Source of the DNA: Muribaculaceae bacterium
Lineage (GTDB): Bacteria > Bacteroidota > Bacteroidia > Bacteroidales > Muribaculaceae
Length of the DNA: 40,257 nucleotides
Reading direction: 5' to 3'
Assembly (NCBI GenBank): GCA_017553785.1
Contig: JAFZKD010000077.1
Location: 1 to 40,257 of the forward strand
Every line of letters starts with the position of its first letter. Positions within the stretch are counted from its first letter, which is position 1. The notes below the pieces were generated by a model that ran no database searches, was not told where the DNA came from, and saw nothing but the letters and a program-made list of their open reading frames with translations. Positions 1-7,382 of this stretch are shown piece after piece. The position numbers were made by a program, and so were the translations under genes.

Positions 1-393
1 ATTATATATAGCTTGTTGGATTGCTTGTTGATGTGCTTGTTGGTTTGCTTGTCGGTTTGTTTGTTGTTTGCTTTTGCCGCCCGATTGGTAATAATCATAT
101 TCACAGACGCTTATCAACGTGAATTTGTTTGTTGAACAGCTTGCTATATCGTATGTTGATTTGAGTGCGTTTAGCGTGCGGCGTACTTGCTGAACGGACA
201 ATCTCAAGTCCCTCGACAACTCCGATAATGTCGTTATAAGCTGTCCTCGCTTGACCTCAATTCCATTCTGAACCTCGTCCTGATGATTAGCCTTGAACAA
301 CAGATATAGCCAACATCGCAATACCTCGTTATCAAAAAACCATCTCCAGCTATATAGACTCCTGTAAGTCTTGATGTAGCCTTGATCATTCAT
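1..393 (-). CDS. Phage-type replication initiator/replisome organizer, winged-helix N-terminal part (C-terminus outside window)
   Basis: An open frame runs from the ATG at 393 to the window edge (131 codons, no stop). The ATG overlaps the TGA of the upstream nuclease gene in the ATGA arrangement used throughout this operon. Residues about 1-95 look like the winged-helix domain of Bacteroidales phage replication initiators: an MNDQGYIKTYRSL start, the region LSELSRDLRLSVQQVRRTL as a recognition-type helix-turn-helix, and NKFTLISVCEYDYYQ closing the wing. A glutamine-rich stretch follows. Known members bind the phage origin and recruit the host helicase. Its place at the end of a recombination and replication operon fits. 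The family assignment is from motif memory, and the C-terminal helicase-loader part cannot be seen. Confidence 0.65.
   Translation of the reverse strand, partial: MNDQGYIKTYRSLYSWRWFFDNEVLRCWLYLLFKANHQDEVQNGIEVKRGQLITTLSELSRDLRLSVQQVRRTLNALKSTYDIASCSTNKFTLISVCEYDYYQSGGKSKQQTNRQANQQAHQQAIQQAIYN
13..72 (-). repeat. Five imperfect 12-base tandem units inside the initiator gene
   Basis: Units of the type TTGTTGGTTTGC occur five times at 13-24, 25-36, 37-48, 49-60 and 61-72 on the plus strand. On the coding strand they give a four-residue Q-Q-A-x repeat. The period is a multiple of three, so unit gain or loss keeps the frame. The segment probably forms a flexible linker between the winged helix and the missing C-terminal part. 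Confidence 0.8.
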
Positions 394-845
394 CGGTATA
401 TCGGGTATTTGTCCAGGACATCATCGATATACGGCTGAGGGTCGATGTGCAGATAAAGGCAAACAGCTTCCACGAACTCGAATATGCCGTGGCATACACG
501 ATACACGCTGCCGTAGGTCTCTACAAGTTGCTGCCATGCTTTTTGGCTCTCGCTCTGCCTGCCTGCACTCGTCCCCTTGCGCTTGGGAGTCTTCATCTCG
601 ATGCAAAGGCTCGCCTTGCCTCCGAATGGATACAACAATATCAGGTCAGATATTCCACTGACGGCACCCTCATACTTCATCACCGCTCCAGTCCTCTTAT
701 CACGCCTCCCGCCGTTGGGTATGGCGAAAAGCAGATAAGCGACTTTAGCGAAGGTATGGCGAAACCAGCACACACAAACGTGCTGTATCTGGCTCTCGCT
801 GCTGGTGCGCTCAATCTGTAGTATTTCCTCTCGCGTCATTGTCAT
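390..845 (-). CDS. VRR-NUC domain nuclease (PD-(D/E)XK superfamily)
   Basis: 151 residues, close to the size of stand-alone phage VRR-NUC proteins. An early acidic residue (E17) is followed by AIPNGG (41-46), GAVSGISDLILLYP (60-73) with D67, the catalytic E-x-K at E83-K85 in CIEMKTPKRKG, and the S-x-x-Q-KAW helix near 98-105. This is the complete VRR-NUC core. The family cuts branched or structured DNA, so a role in processing replication or recombination intermediates is likely. It starts 7 bases after the SNF2 helicase gene and its TGA overlaps the next ATG, so the three are probably co-translated. Helicase plus VRR-NUC is a usual phage pair. Confidence 0.85.
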   Translation of the reverse strand: MTMTREEILQIERTSSESQIQHVCVCWFRHTFAKVAYLLFAIPNGGRRDKRTGAVMKYEGAVSGISDLILLYPFGGKASLCIEMKTPKRKGTSAGRQSESQKAWQQLVETYGSVYRVCHGIFEFVEAVCLYLHIDPQPYIDDVLDKYPIYR

Positions 846-852
846 GTGATGA

Positions 853-2589
853 TTACAACCTATCCTGAAACAGGTTCATAGTGATGTTAACAATATCCTC
901 ATCTATCTGGGTGGTCGTACCAGTGACCTCGTTGGCGATGTCCTTCTTGGTCTGGATGACCTTATACATGTAGCGGTCAATGGTCTTTGTGCCGAGGAAG
1001 TAATAACAGTTGACGTTATTCTTCTGGCCGTTGCGGTGGGCGCGGTCTTCGGCCTGCTCGCAGTCGCTGTACGTCCACGGAAACTCAATGAACGCGACGC
1101 GGCTTGCAGCGGTCAGCGTCAAGCCCGTGCCGCCACTCTTATAGTTGAGGATGATCAGCTTGCAGTCGGGGTCATTCTGGAACATATCAACGGCCCGCTG
1201 CTTCTCTCGCACATTGTCACTCCCGGTGACTGTCACAGCATCAGGGAACTCTCCCTTCAACGCATCGACAACCTCTTTGAGGTAGGCGAAAAGGATGAGT
1301 TTCTCTCCACCGTCAATGACATCGTGGACGAAATCAGAGACGGCCTTGATTTTACCTCTCGCGGCTACCTGCTTGAGTATGCCCATCTGTACCATGATCT
1401 GCCCGCGCATCGTCCGTTGTATCTTCTCATCATCTGCATTCTTGAAGGTGCGCAGATATTTGATGACGTCTTTCTCGGCGGCTTCATACTCGGAGCGGTT
1501 GGTGATGTCACACTCAATATATTGGCGGCTCTTGTCTGGAAGCTGCGAAAGTACCGCCTTTTTCTCTCTACGGAAAAAACAGCAGTGCCACAGCCTCCAG
1601 TTCAGTTCCTTCATGTTGCTGGACTGCTTGGGGCCGTCACAGTACCGGGCTACGAATTTCTTGTAACCCCCGAACTCCTCCAGTCGGTCAAGTATGCGTA
1701 GCTGCTGGATGAGGTCGGTGTTGTTGTTGACTACTGGCGTGCCGGTCAACTCGAACACCCACCGCTTACCCTTGCAGATACCCTCGACGAATTTACTCTG
1801 CTGGGTCTTGGGACTCTTGCACTTGTGGCTCTCGTCGATGATTACCGACTTGAACAGCTTAATGCGCTCATCAAATACGATACTACGCATTGTCAGTTTG
1901 ACATGTTCACGTATCTCTGTCACAAAGAACTTTTTCAGGCTCTCGTAGTTGGTGATGAACACGTCACACAGCGGGTTGCCGAGGCCGTTACGCATCATAA
2001 TGAAACGGTGCCAGGTGTCGCGGTTGCTGTCATCGAGGATGATGGCATTCATCCCTGCGAACTTCTTGAACTCTCGCTGCCAGTTGATTTTCAGCGACGC
2101 GGGGCAAATGACAAGTACGGGGAGTGTTTCCCCGTACTTGCTTGCCTCTTTATGTGCTTTGACGACGGTGCAAATGGCCTGCAACGTCTTGCCGAGTCCC
2201 GGCTGATCGCCGAAGATGCAACGCTTGTGCTGCAAGGCGTACTGGACACCTTCAAGCTGGTACTTATAGGGTTCCAGCAGCATGTAATGGTCGCCGTCGA
2301 TACTGGACAACTCAGGCAGTTCGTAGGTGATGTCCCTCGCATCAGTCCGGCGCTTGATGTCGCTGCAATAGCGGTTGGCCACTGACCACTGGGCCATCGC
2401 TTCGACATACCAGCGTGCATCGCGATTGGGTGGGTAGGCAACATCTGACTTCTGGACAATCCATGCCTTGTCGGTTGCATCCCACTTCGGATGAGAGGGT
2501 ATGCGCTTGACAATATCTATCAGCTTCGGATTGTAGTCAAACTGGAGTTTGAATGTGTTGGGGGTTTCTGTTACGAAAAACGGCCTCAT
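853..2589 (-). CDS. SNF2-family DEAD/H helicase (SMARCAL1-like)
   Basis: 578 residues. Helicase motifs appear in order: Walker A GDQPGLGKT (127-135), motif II DESH (252-255), motif III TGTP (282-285), a C-terminal lobe with KSGGTGLTLTAAS, and motif VI QAEDRAHRNGQ (512-522). Residues 1-100 are a small N-terminal domain similar to the HARP-like region of phage SNF2 proteins. SNF2 enzymes translocate on double-stranded DNA; the annealing-helicase branch remodels forks. The start ATG overlaps the stop of the upstream gene. Its position between recombination genes and VRR-NUC suggests fork restart or recombination-dependent phage replication. The family call is secure; the exact role is inferred. 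Confidence 0.93.
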   Translation of the reverse strand: MRPFFVTETPNTFKLQFDYNPKLIDIVKRIPSHPKWDATDKAWIVQKSDVAYPPNRDARWYVEAMAQWSVANRYCSDIKRRTDARDITYELPELSSIDGDHYMLLEPYKYQLEGVQYALQHKRCIFGDQPGLGKTLQAICTVVKAHKEASKYGETLPVLVICPASLKINWQREFKKFAGMNAIILDDSNRDTWHRFIMMRNGLGNPLCDVFITNYESLKKFFVTEIREHVKLTMRSIVFDERIKLFKSVIIDESHKCKSPKTQQSKFVEGICKGKRWVFELTGTPVVNNNTDLIQQLRILDRLEEFGGYKKFVARYCDGPKQSSNMKELNWRLWHCCFFRREKKAVLSQLPDKSRQYIECDITNRSEYEAAEKDVIKYLRTFKNADDEKIQRTMRGQIMVQMGILKQVAARGKIKAVSDFVHDVIDGGEKLILFAYLKEVVDALKGEFPDAVTVTGSDNVREKQRAVDMFQNDPDCKLIILNYKSGGTGLTLTAASRVAFIEFPWTYSDCEQAEDRAHRNGQKNNVNCYYFLGTKTIDRYMYKVIQTKKDIANEVTGTTTQIDEDIVNITMNLFQDRL

Positions 2590-3134
2590 GCGGGTACTGC
2601 CTCAGGTACTTCGGCGGTAGCCTGTGCCTCGGCAAACGGATCGTCGGCGTTGCCGTCGAAGTCGATTTCCTTCTGGACCACCGCCCACTTTTTCTCGACG
2701 ACGTAGAGTTTAGCCTCATACATCAAGGCATCCACGACATCGCGCAGATCCTCGCAACGCTCATAGCTTTCGGTGTCGATATTGAAACCAGTGAGGGGCG
2801 TATTGAGGTTTAACACCTTACTCGTTGAAAGTGTGCGCTTGCCGGTGATGACGCACTGGCGGTCATCGTCAAAACCTTTGACAGAAACACCAGTGACCGA
2901 AATGCGGTGCAGCAAGTCCTCGTTCTCGATGCTCTCAATGTCATTCCAGTCAATCATCGGGGCCTCCCTCTGCTCGGTCAGTTCGGCAAAATAGGGGATG
3001 AGCGCGTTAAGTCGCTCCTTGAAATCCTCATGGACTGGGTTCTTTCCTTTTAGGCTCACATCGTTGCCGTCATCGTCAACAAAGGCGACCTCAAGAGTGC
3101 CGCCATTGTTCAATTTTACTTTTGAAATCTTCAT
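2586..3134 (-). CDS. Uncharacterised phage early protein
   Basis: 182 residues, family not recognised. The N-terminus (MKISKVKLNNGGTLEV) looks like beta-strands, the centre is mixed, and the C-terminus is acidic and Ala/Pro-rich after DGNADDPFAEAQ. No catalytic motif, signal peptide or membrane segment is visible. It begins 6 bases after the preceding stop and its TGA overlaps the helicase ATG, so it is embedded in the recombination operon and may work with the helicase. Proteins of this size and position are common in Bacteroides phage early regions, but no function can be read from the sequence. Confidence 0.75.
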   Translation of the reverse strand: MKISKVKLNNGGTLEVAFVDDDGNDVSLKGKNPVHEDFKERLNALIPYFAELTEQREAPMIDWNDIESIENEDLLHRISVTGVSVKGFDDDRQCVITGKRTLSTSKVLNLNTPLTGFNIDTESYERCEDLRDVVDALMYEAKLYVVEKKWAVVQKEIDFDGNADDPFAEAQATAEVPEAVPA

Positions 3135-3140
3135 TTTTGT

Positions 3141-3620
3141 TTAGTCTTTAAAATCAATACATAACTGTACTCCGTGAGGCTCTCGGTAGTCTTGGTGACT
3201 CGCCAAATAAGCCGTACGGAGTTTCTCTCTGATAAGTTCACGCTCTTTCTTGCTGACGTTGTACTGGTCGGAGTCGTAGTTGACCTGTAACGCACGTTCA
3301 AGGCTTCCTTGGACGTACTTATCATCCATGAAGATTGAATATACAGAGTACATTCGATTGACATGCACGCGGTCACTCTCTTCCTCTGAAGTCTGCACGC
3401 GGCTATAGGCTACGTTGATGTAGCGTGACACACCATCGTAGCCGTCTTTGTTGTAGCGCGGGCCAGGATCGTCATTAAGGAAAATGACGGTTAACGCCTC
3501 ACGTTTGACAACCTTATTGAGCTTGGCCCACCCGTAGTACACTCTAAGACGCATGGGGCCTTTTGGCTTTGGCCATTGCTTTGCTTCAAGCAACTTCAAT
3601 TGGTCAGTGAGTAGGCTCAT
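3141..3620 (-). CDS. Uncharacterised phage early protein
   Basis: 159 residues, soluble, no recognised domain. It is rich in charged and aromatic residues, with a middle segment GVSRYINVAYSRVQTSEEESDR and a basic helix KKERELIREKLRTAYLASHQD near the C-terminus. The ATG overlaps the TGA of the 50-residue gene upstream, and the frame ends in TAA 6 bases before the next gene. Translation is probably coupled to its neighbours. A role in DNA metabolism is suggested only by position. Confidence 0.72.
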   Translation of the reverse strand: MSLLTDQLKLLEAKQWPKPKGPMRLRVYYGWAKLNKVVKREALTVIFLNDDPGPRYNKDGYDGVSRYINVAYSRVQTSEEESDRVHVNRMYSVYSIFMDDKYVQGSLERALQVNYDSDQYNVSKKERELIREKLRTAYLASHQDYREPHGVQLCIDFKD

Positions 3621-3769
3621 CGTTTGTTTTGGCTTGCAAGAAACCTCTTTACTCCAGCTTCAATATTTCTGCGGGTTTCTTCAGGAATCGCATTCTCGTA
3701 ATCCTCTTCAGTCCACATATCGTATGGCTTGAGGTTTACAACACTTCCGGAATTCCTTCTATTTTTCAT
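3617..3769 (-). CDS. Small uncharacterised phage protein (50 residues)
   Basis: The frame is open further upstream, but the ATG at 3769 lies one base beyond the TAA of the NinB-like gene and gives MKNRRNSGSVVNLKPYDMW as the N-terminus, which fits the packing of this operon better than the longer start inside that gene. The product has a basic N-terminus, an acidic centre (WTEEDYENAIPEETRRNIE) and a basic C-terminal helix. The stop TGA overlaps the next ATG. No family is recognised; a small DNA-binding or adaptor protein is possible. Confidence 0.6.
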   Translation of the reverse strand: MKNRRNSGSVVNLKPYDMWTEEDYENAIPEETRRNIEAGVKRFLASQNKR

Positions 3770-3770
3770 A

Positions 3771-4187
3771 TTAACGGTATCTGTAATGTTGCACAAACTC
3801 TTGGTAATACCTGTCAGCAGGCAGAGGCAGTGTAATGCCCCATTCAGTAGCGGCATCAGCCTGGACCTTATTCATAAAGTTGGACATCTGCACGGTGTTC
3901 ATTCCGCTTGTGCCACCGACAACAGTGTAACGCCTGCCGCCGAAAGCGGTCTCACGGGTGAGGAACTTGCAGCAATAATAATCGTGCCAGTCCTGTTTCT
4001 CGGTGCCTGTGTTTTCTTCCATGCACTTGAACCACATCCACATGAGAGCGTTCTGGCTTACTGTTCGCGGCTCGGTCTTGCGCTTGATGCTGACAACATA
4101 GACACCGTTACGGAGCTGTGAGCACAGGAAGTCGAATGACTTGTCCATGCTCACTTGCCCGTCACGTTTAGTTAGTGTCGCTTCCAT
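3771..4187 (-). CDS. NinB-like recombination protein
   Basis: 138 residues, the usual length of lambda NinB-type proteins. The conserved pattern is visible: RTVSQNALMWMW (SQN-x-x-x-W motif) near 42-53, W-H-x-x-x-C-x-x-K-F-L near 68-76, and GGTSGMNTVQMSNFMNKVQ in the C-terminal half, followed by an x-x-x-GI-x-LP segment. Lambda NinB (Orf) binds single-stranded DNA and SSB and can replace RecFOR. SSB is encoded directly upstream with an ATGA overlap, which fits this role. Sequence identity to lambda is low, so the family call rests on the motif spacing. Confidence 0.75.
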   Translation of the reverse strand: MEATLTKRDGQVSMDKSFDFLCSQLRNGVYVVSIKRKTEPRTVSQNALMWMWFKCMEENTGTEKQDWHDYYCCKFLTRETAFGGRRYTVVGGTSGMNTVQMSNFMNKVQADAATEWGITLPLPADRYYQEFVQHYRYR

Positions 4188-4708
4188 CAGTGCCTGCCGA
4201 ATGGAAGGTCGTTGGCGCTGGGACCGCCATATTGCTGTTGCGGCTGATATGGCTGCTGCCCTGGCATCGGCGCGGGTTGCTGCTGGTACTGCGGCTGTGG
4301 CTGGTACTGCGGTTGCGCTACTGGCTGCTGTTGGACTTGCTGGTAGGGCTGTTGGTATGCCTGCTGCTGTTGCGCTTGAGGCTGTCCCAATAGTTCCATA
4401 TCGTCAACGACGACCTCAGTCTGATAGCGTTTAATGCCATCGCGTCCCTCCCATTGGCGTGTGGTCAGCTTGCCAATGATGAGGAGTTTCGTGCCTTTGC
4501 GCACATAACGCTCACAAATCTCTGCAAGACCTCGCCATGCAACGATGTTGTGCCACTCGGTGCGTTCAGGCACCTGCGTCCCGTCCTGCTTGGTATATGC
4601 CCTGTCGGTAGTGGCCAGCGTGAATGACGCTACCTTCACGCCTTGCGCGTCTCTAATCTCTGGATCCTTGCCGACATTGCCGAGCAAGAAAACTTTGTTA
4701 ACACTCAT
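4187..4708 (-). CDS. ssb: Single-stranded DNA-binding protein
   Basis: 173 residues. The OB fold covers about 1-112: start MSVNKVFLLGNVGKDPEIR, the core RTEWHNIVAWRGLAEICERYV and KGTKLLIIGKLTTRQW. A Gln/Pro/Tyr-rich linker follows to about 162. Cellular SSBs end in an exposed acidic DDDLPF-type tip that recruits partner enzymes; here DLPF is followed by three more residues (GRH) and the acidic run before it is reduced to S-A-N-D. The protein lies between the exonuclease and NinB genes with overlaps on both sides. It is probably a phage SSB acting with the ERF annealing system, perhaps with altered host-partner contacts. Confidence 0.95.
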   Translation of the reverse strand: MSVNKVFLLGNVGKDPEIRDAQGVKVASFTLATTDRAYTKQDGTQVPERTEWHNIVAWRGLAEICERYVRKGTKLLIIGKLTTRQWEGRDGIKRYQTEVVVDDMELLGQPQAQQQQAYQQPYQQVQQQPVAQPQYQPQPQYQQQPAPMPGQQPYQPQQQYGGPSANDLPFGRH

Positions 4709-5766
4709 TTGTCTTTCAATTTAATCGTTAAACTTCCTGCACGGCGACTCTCTGACGAGTATTCGCTATAGAGGTCGGGGTGGTCTTCTTTGAATTTCTT
4801 ACTATTGAATGATGTAACGATGCTGTTCTTTGAAAGTGTGACGCTGAAAGCATCACAGTTAAAGGACTTGATGCCGTTCTCAATCATCTTGGCCTTGAGC
4901 TCTTTTTTGAAAGCCTCCATCGCCTCCTCGATATACTTCGCCTGCCTCAGCGTGTGCGCAATCATATCGATTGTCTGCTGGGCGACGATGCCGTTATCTT
5001 GCTTCACTGCAGGCAGGTTGTTTCCTTGCATGATTTTGAGCATGTCAGCATCGCCCGTCCACTCATATTGCCAACTTACGCCATTGTACTCAATGACAGT
5101 GTTGTTAAGGAGTGCCTCGACGAAATCGTCAGGCTGTCGCTCAATGATCCAGAACGCTCCATCGGAATGACGTAGCCAGTTGGCAGCAAGTCCCTCAACC
5201 TTTAATCCCGTCTGTTTCTCGAACAGATAGGCATAGATTGACAACTGCCATGAGAGATATAGTTTCAGTCCATCGACTCCGCCAGGGTAATAATCAAGGT
5301 TGTTGGTCTTTGTGTCAACCAGCCAGATGCCCTGCGTCACTATCGCGCGCCATACGTTATCGATGTTGGACGCAATTTGGCTGTTGTCGCTGACGGTGTA
5401 CTCATTGGCAATAGGCTCGAACCCCTCGCGGTGTTTGATGTATGTATCAAGTTCCTGCGACACGTCAAAGGGACCGAACACCTGCACTCCGTGGTTCTCG
5501 GTCTGGTACTCGACTTCGGGATGCTTGGTCTGCTTGATGCCGATTTCATCGTAGAGTTCAATTGACTTGTGCACGGCACTGCCGTATGCTCCGGCGCGTG
5601 GTATGGCAACTTGTCTTACAAAGTCATTCGCGCCAGGGTAAACGCCGAGTTTGAGTATCGCATGGATGAGTCCAGTGACACCACTCAGGCGCTTACCCTC
5701 CAGCCAGTAGCCGTGAGGGTCTTCCTCAAAGACTACTGGCGATTTGGGTAATTCAATCTTGCTCAT
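4705..5766 (-). CDS. PD-(D/E)XK exonuclease, RecB/Cas4-like (partner of ERF recombinase)
   Basis: The ATG at 5766 overlaps the ERF stop and gives 353 residues; a longer start would run into the ERF gene. RecB-type nuclease motifs: GSAVHKSIE with H66, D136 in NIDNVWRA, D151-x-K153 in WLVDTKTN, and Q174-x-x-x-Y178 in SWQLSIYAY. This is the complete active-site set of phage alkaline-exonuclease-like and Cas4-like enzymes. Such an enzyme resects DNA ends so that the annealing protein can load, forming a two-component recombinase with the ERF protein directly upstream, with SSB downstream. The C-terminal third (about 260-353) is a helical extension without a clear domain. Confidence 0.85.
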   Translation of the reverse strand: MSKIELPKSPVVFEEDPHGYWLEGKRLSGVTGLIHAILKLGVYPGANDFVRQVAIPRAGAYGSAVHKSIELYDEIGIKQTKHPEVEYQTENHGVQVFGPFDVSQELDTYIKHREGFEPIANEYTVSDNSQIASNIDNVWRAIVTQGIWLVDTKTNNLDYYPGGVDGLKLYLSWQLSIYAYLFEKQTGLKVEGLAANWLRHSDGAFWIIERQPDDFVEALLNNTVIEYNGVSWQYEWTGDADMLKIMQGNNLPAVKQDNGIVAQQTIDMIAHTLRQAKYIEEAMEAFKKELKAKMIENGIKSFNCDAFSVTLSKNSIVTSFNSKKFKEDHPDLYSEYSSESRRAGSLTIKLKDK

Positions 5767-6422
5767 GATTGCTGCAACTCGTTTGCCTTCTTGATGCAAG
5801 CCTCATAGAACTCAGTGCCCTTCTGGCACATGGCCGGGTACTCGGTTGAATACTTCTGCCATACGGCGGCGTATTCCTCGTTGGTCTTGGCTGCCTCAAG
5901 GTCGGCAAGTGCCTGTTTCAGCACATCACCCTTGAAAGCGACGGCGGTGGCACCGCTTGACTTCTTTGATGATGCACGCTTGGCAGGTTCCTTGAATGTG
6001 GCCTCGTTGCCGCAGGCCGCATTGGCATCGTCGTCAGTATCGGCCACAATGCCGAGGATGGCGCAGTAGGTGTAGCGTTTGAGGTAGGTAATCGCAGAAC
6101 CCAGTGCCTGATAGTCGGCAGGCGCTTTGATTTCAATCTCGCTACGGAACCATTGGCCGCTCTTGTGTGCCAGTATGGTTACAAGAGTGCTATTGACAAC
6201 GACTTGGGTAACGGCGAGGCCGCATTTCTTCATCGCGGGAACAGCCGCCTTGACGCACGTTGACAGGTCGGCATACTTGAAGGTGTACGTCCCGCCAGTG
6301 CGGGTCTTGACACTCACCTCCTTGCTTAACTCGGGTTGTTTCAACTCGGACTGGAACTCCGAGAGCGCGGCTGCAATCTGGTCGATTTCAGCACTCATGA
6401 ACATTACTTGTTTTTCTTCCAT
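5763..6422 (-). CDS. ERF-family single-strand annealing protein
   Basis: 219 residues. The ERF signature is clear: TGGTYTFKYADLSTCVKAAVP with the K-Y-A-D-L core in the N-terminal half and YQALGSAITYLKRYTYCAILGI followed by the D-T-D-D-DAN acidic patch. The C-terminal part after about 145 is a Lys/Ser linker and a short helical domain typical of P22 Erf relatives. Erf proteins form rings that anneal complementary single strands. Here the order ERF, exonuclease, SSB, NinB is a complete annealing module. Alternative internal Met codons exist at positions 7 and 9; 6422 is the first in frame. Confidence 0.93.
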   Translation of the reverse strand: MEEKQVMFMSAEIDQIAAALSEFQSELKQPELSKEVSVKTRTGGTYTFKYADLSTCVKAAVPAMKKCGLAVTQVVVNSTLVTILAHKSGQWFRSEIEIKAPADYQALGSAITYLKRYTYCAILGIVADTDDDANAACGNEATFKEPAKRASSKKSSGATAVAFKGDVLKQALADLEAAKTNEEYAAVWQKYSTEYPAMCQKGTEFYEACIKKANELQQS

Positions 6423-6522
6423 GTTCAGTTGGTTTAATTGGTTTGACTTATGAATTAACTCACTGTAAAGTTAGTCAGTTTTGGCGATATACGGGCAACG
6501 CAAATGCCGCCATTTTAGCGCC

Positions 6523-6765
6523 TTAACTCTCGTTGACATTTTCCCCGAAACGCTCAATGCACTGGTCAATAACCTCGATTATCGACTCTTTGAATTTCTT
6601 CAGGTCTTGGGCGTGGACGAAGATGCGCTGGCGTTTGCCTTTGCTCCCAGCCGTGGGTACTTCGACGATCTGCAGGTAGGGGTCGCCCTTCACGTCCTCA
6701 CGGGCATCGAAATGGTAACATCGCGTCCCGGCGAACTGCTTCTTTGAAAATAATACGTTTTCCAT
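6523..6765 (-). CDS. PUR-domain (DUF3276-like) nucleic-acid-binding protein
   Basis: 80 residues from the ATG at 6765; the frame is open further upstream, but that extension would run through the tRNA-Met gene and is not coding. The pattern LFSKKQFAGTRCYHFDARED, then LQIVEV, then a basic loop, then RIFVHAQDLKKFKESIIEVID matches the single PUR fold of the Bacteroidetes DUF3276 family (strand-rich half, then an amphipathic helix). Family members bind single-stranded DNA or RNA. It is the first protein gene before the ERF module, so it could assist annealing or replication, or bind the RNAs encoded just upstream; the latter is speculation. It ends in TAA with a 100-base gap to the ERF ATG. Confidence 0.7.
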   Translation of the reverse strand: MENVLFSKKQFAGTRCYHFDAREDVKGDPYLQIVEVPTAGSKGKRQRIFVHAQDLKKFKESIIEVIDQCIERFGENVNES

Positions 6766-6791
6766 TGTGATGATGAATTGGTGATGATGAG

Positions 6792-6864
6792 TGGCGGGGG
6801 TGGGACTCGAACCCACGACCTCATGGTTATGAGCCATGCGAGCTGCCTTCTGCTCTACCCCGCA
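6792..6864 (-). tRNA. tRNA-Met (CAU)
   Basis: A full cloverleaf can be drawn: acceptor TGCGGGG/CCCCGCC with only the 1-72 pair open, U8 A9, D-stem GAGC/GCTC, anticodon stem CATGG/CCATG with loop CTCATAA, variable AGGTC, T-stem GTGGG/CCCAC with loop TTCGAGT, discriminator A. CCA is not encoded. It lacks the three G-C pairs of an initiator anticodon stem, so it is an elongator Met or possibly a CAU-isoleucine tRNA. Confidence 0.9.
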
Positions 6865-6870
6865 GTGTGT

Positions 6871-7047
6871 GACCATTCGGGCCTCGCGGATGGAATGGCC
6901 GGAAGTGTAAGTAGTGAAAAAAATTGCATTATTAGTAGTTTATAAGTTGAGTGCCCTACACGGGCCGTGTGATGAGATCCGGCGCCATCGCTGGCACCGG
7001 AGAAACCCGTAAAACAATGTAATCATAAACAGCCGTGCCTCGCGGCA
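6871..7047 (-). other. Gene-free stretch with short hairpins, three capped by GCGA tetraloops
   Basis: No coding frame is convincing between the tRNA-Met and the amber tRNA. Hairpins found: 6871-6900 (eight-pair outer stem, one G-U, with CC-GCGA-GG inside on the minus strand), 6958-6970 (palindrome ACACGGGCCGTGT), 6979-7000 (nine pairs, one G-U, loop GCGA on the minus strand) and 7036-7047 (TGCC-GCGA-GGCA on the minus strand). GCGA is a GNRA tetraloop only when the minus strand is transcribed, the direction of the flanking tRNAs and genes. This suggests structured RNA or tRNA precursor processing elements. Between 7048 and 7129 nothing is visible. Confidence 0.5.
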
Positions 7048-7129
7048 TGAGCTGAAAACGAACTAATAACCTCTAATACCATTAACATAAACCTTAAAAC
7101 TAATACCAATGAAAACAAAACGTGAATTG

Positions 7130-7201
7130 TGGTCGGGACAGGAGTCGAACCTGCGATTGCCGCATTAGATTGCGGAGTTCATCCGTCGGAACTTCCCAAC
7201 C
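7130..7201 (-). tRNA. tRNA-like gene with amber anticodon (CUA), putative suppressor tRNA
   Basis: Acceptor GGTTGGG/CCCGACC (one T-G pair), discriminator A, D-stem GTTC/GAAC with a loop containing GG, T-stem GCAGG/CCTGT with loop TTCGACT, variable CAATC. The anticodon stem CCGCA/TGCGG closes a six-base loop ATCTAA. Taking the T at loop position 2 as U33 gives anticodon CUA followed by A37. Odd points are the six-base instead of seven-base loop and A instead of U at position 8. It could read UAG in phage transcripts, or be a decayed tRNA. The amino acid is not readable; it is not a tRNA-Pyl, since the D-loop is normal. Confidence 0.65.
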
Positions 7202-7382
7202 ATAACCGCCATTGCTTCACAGCGACGACGGTGTTCTATTATGTCTTATGCGAAAAAACAGAAAGCCTTCAGCCAGTATCAGCCAGGTGGACCGCTTAGG
7301 GTGTAGGCAGCACCCATCATTACGGAGCGTACTCCCTTCGACTTAACAGAAAGCCATGAAAAAATCGTACTTTTATTCGCTT
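7202..7382. other. Spacer with an 11-base direct repeat
   Basis: No coding frame is supported. The word AACAGAAAGCC occurs at 7257-7267 and 7345-7355. Between the copies is a minus-strand stem GGGTG/CACCC with a seven-base loop CTGCCTA, which resembles an anticodon arm (GCC) but has no matching acceptor or T-arm. It could be a tRNA remnant. Confidence 0.35.
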
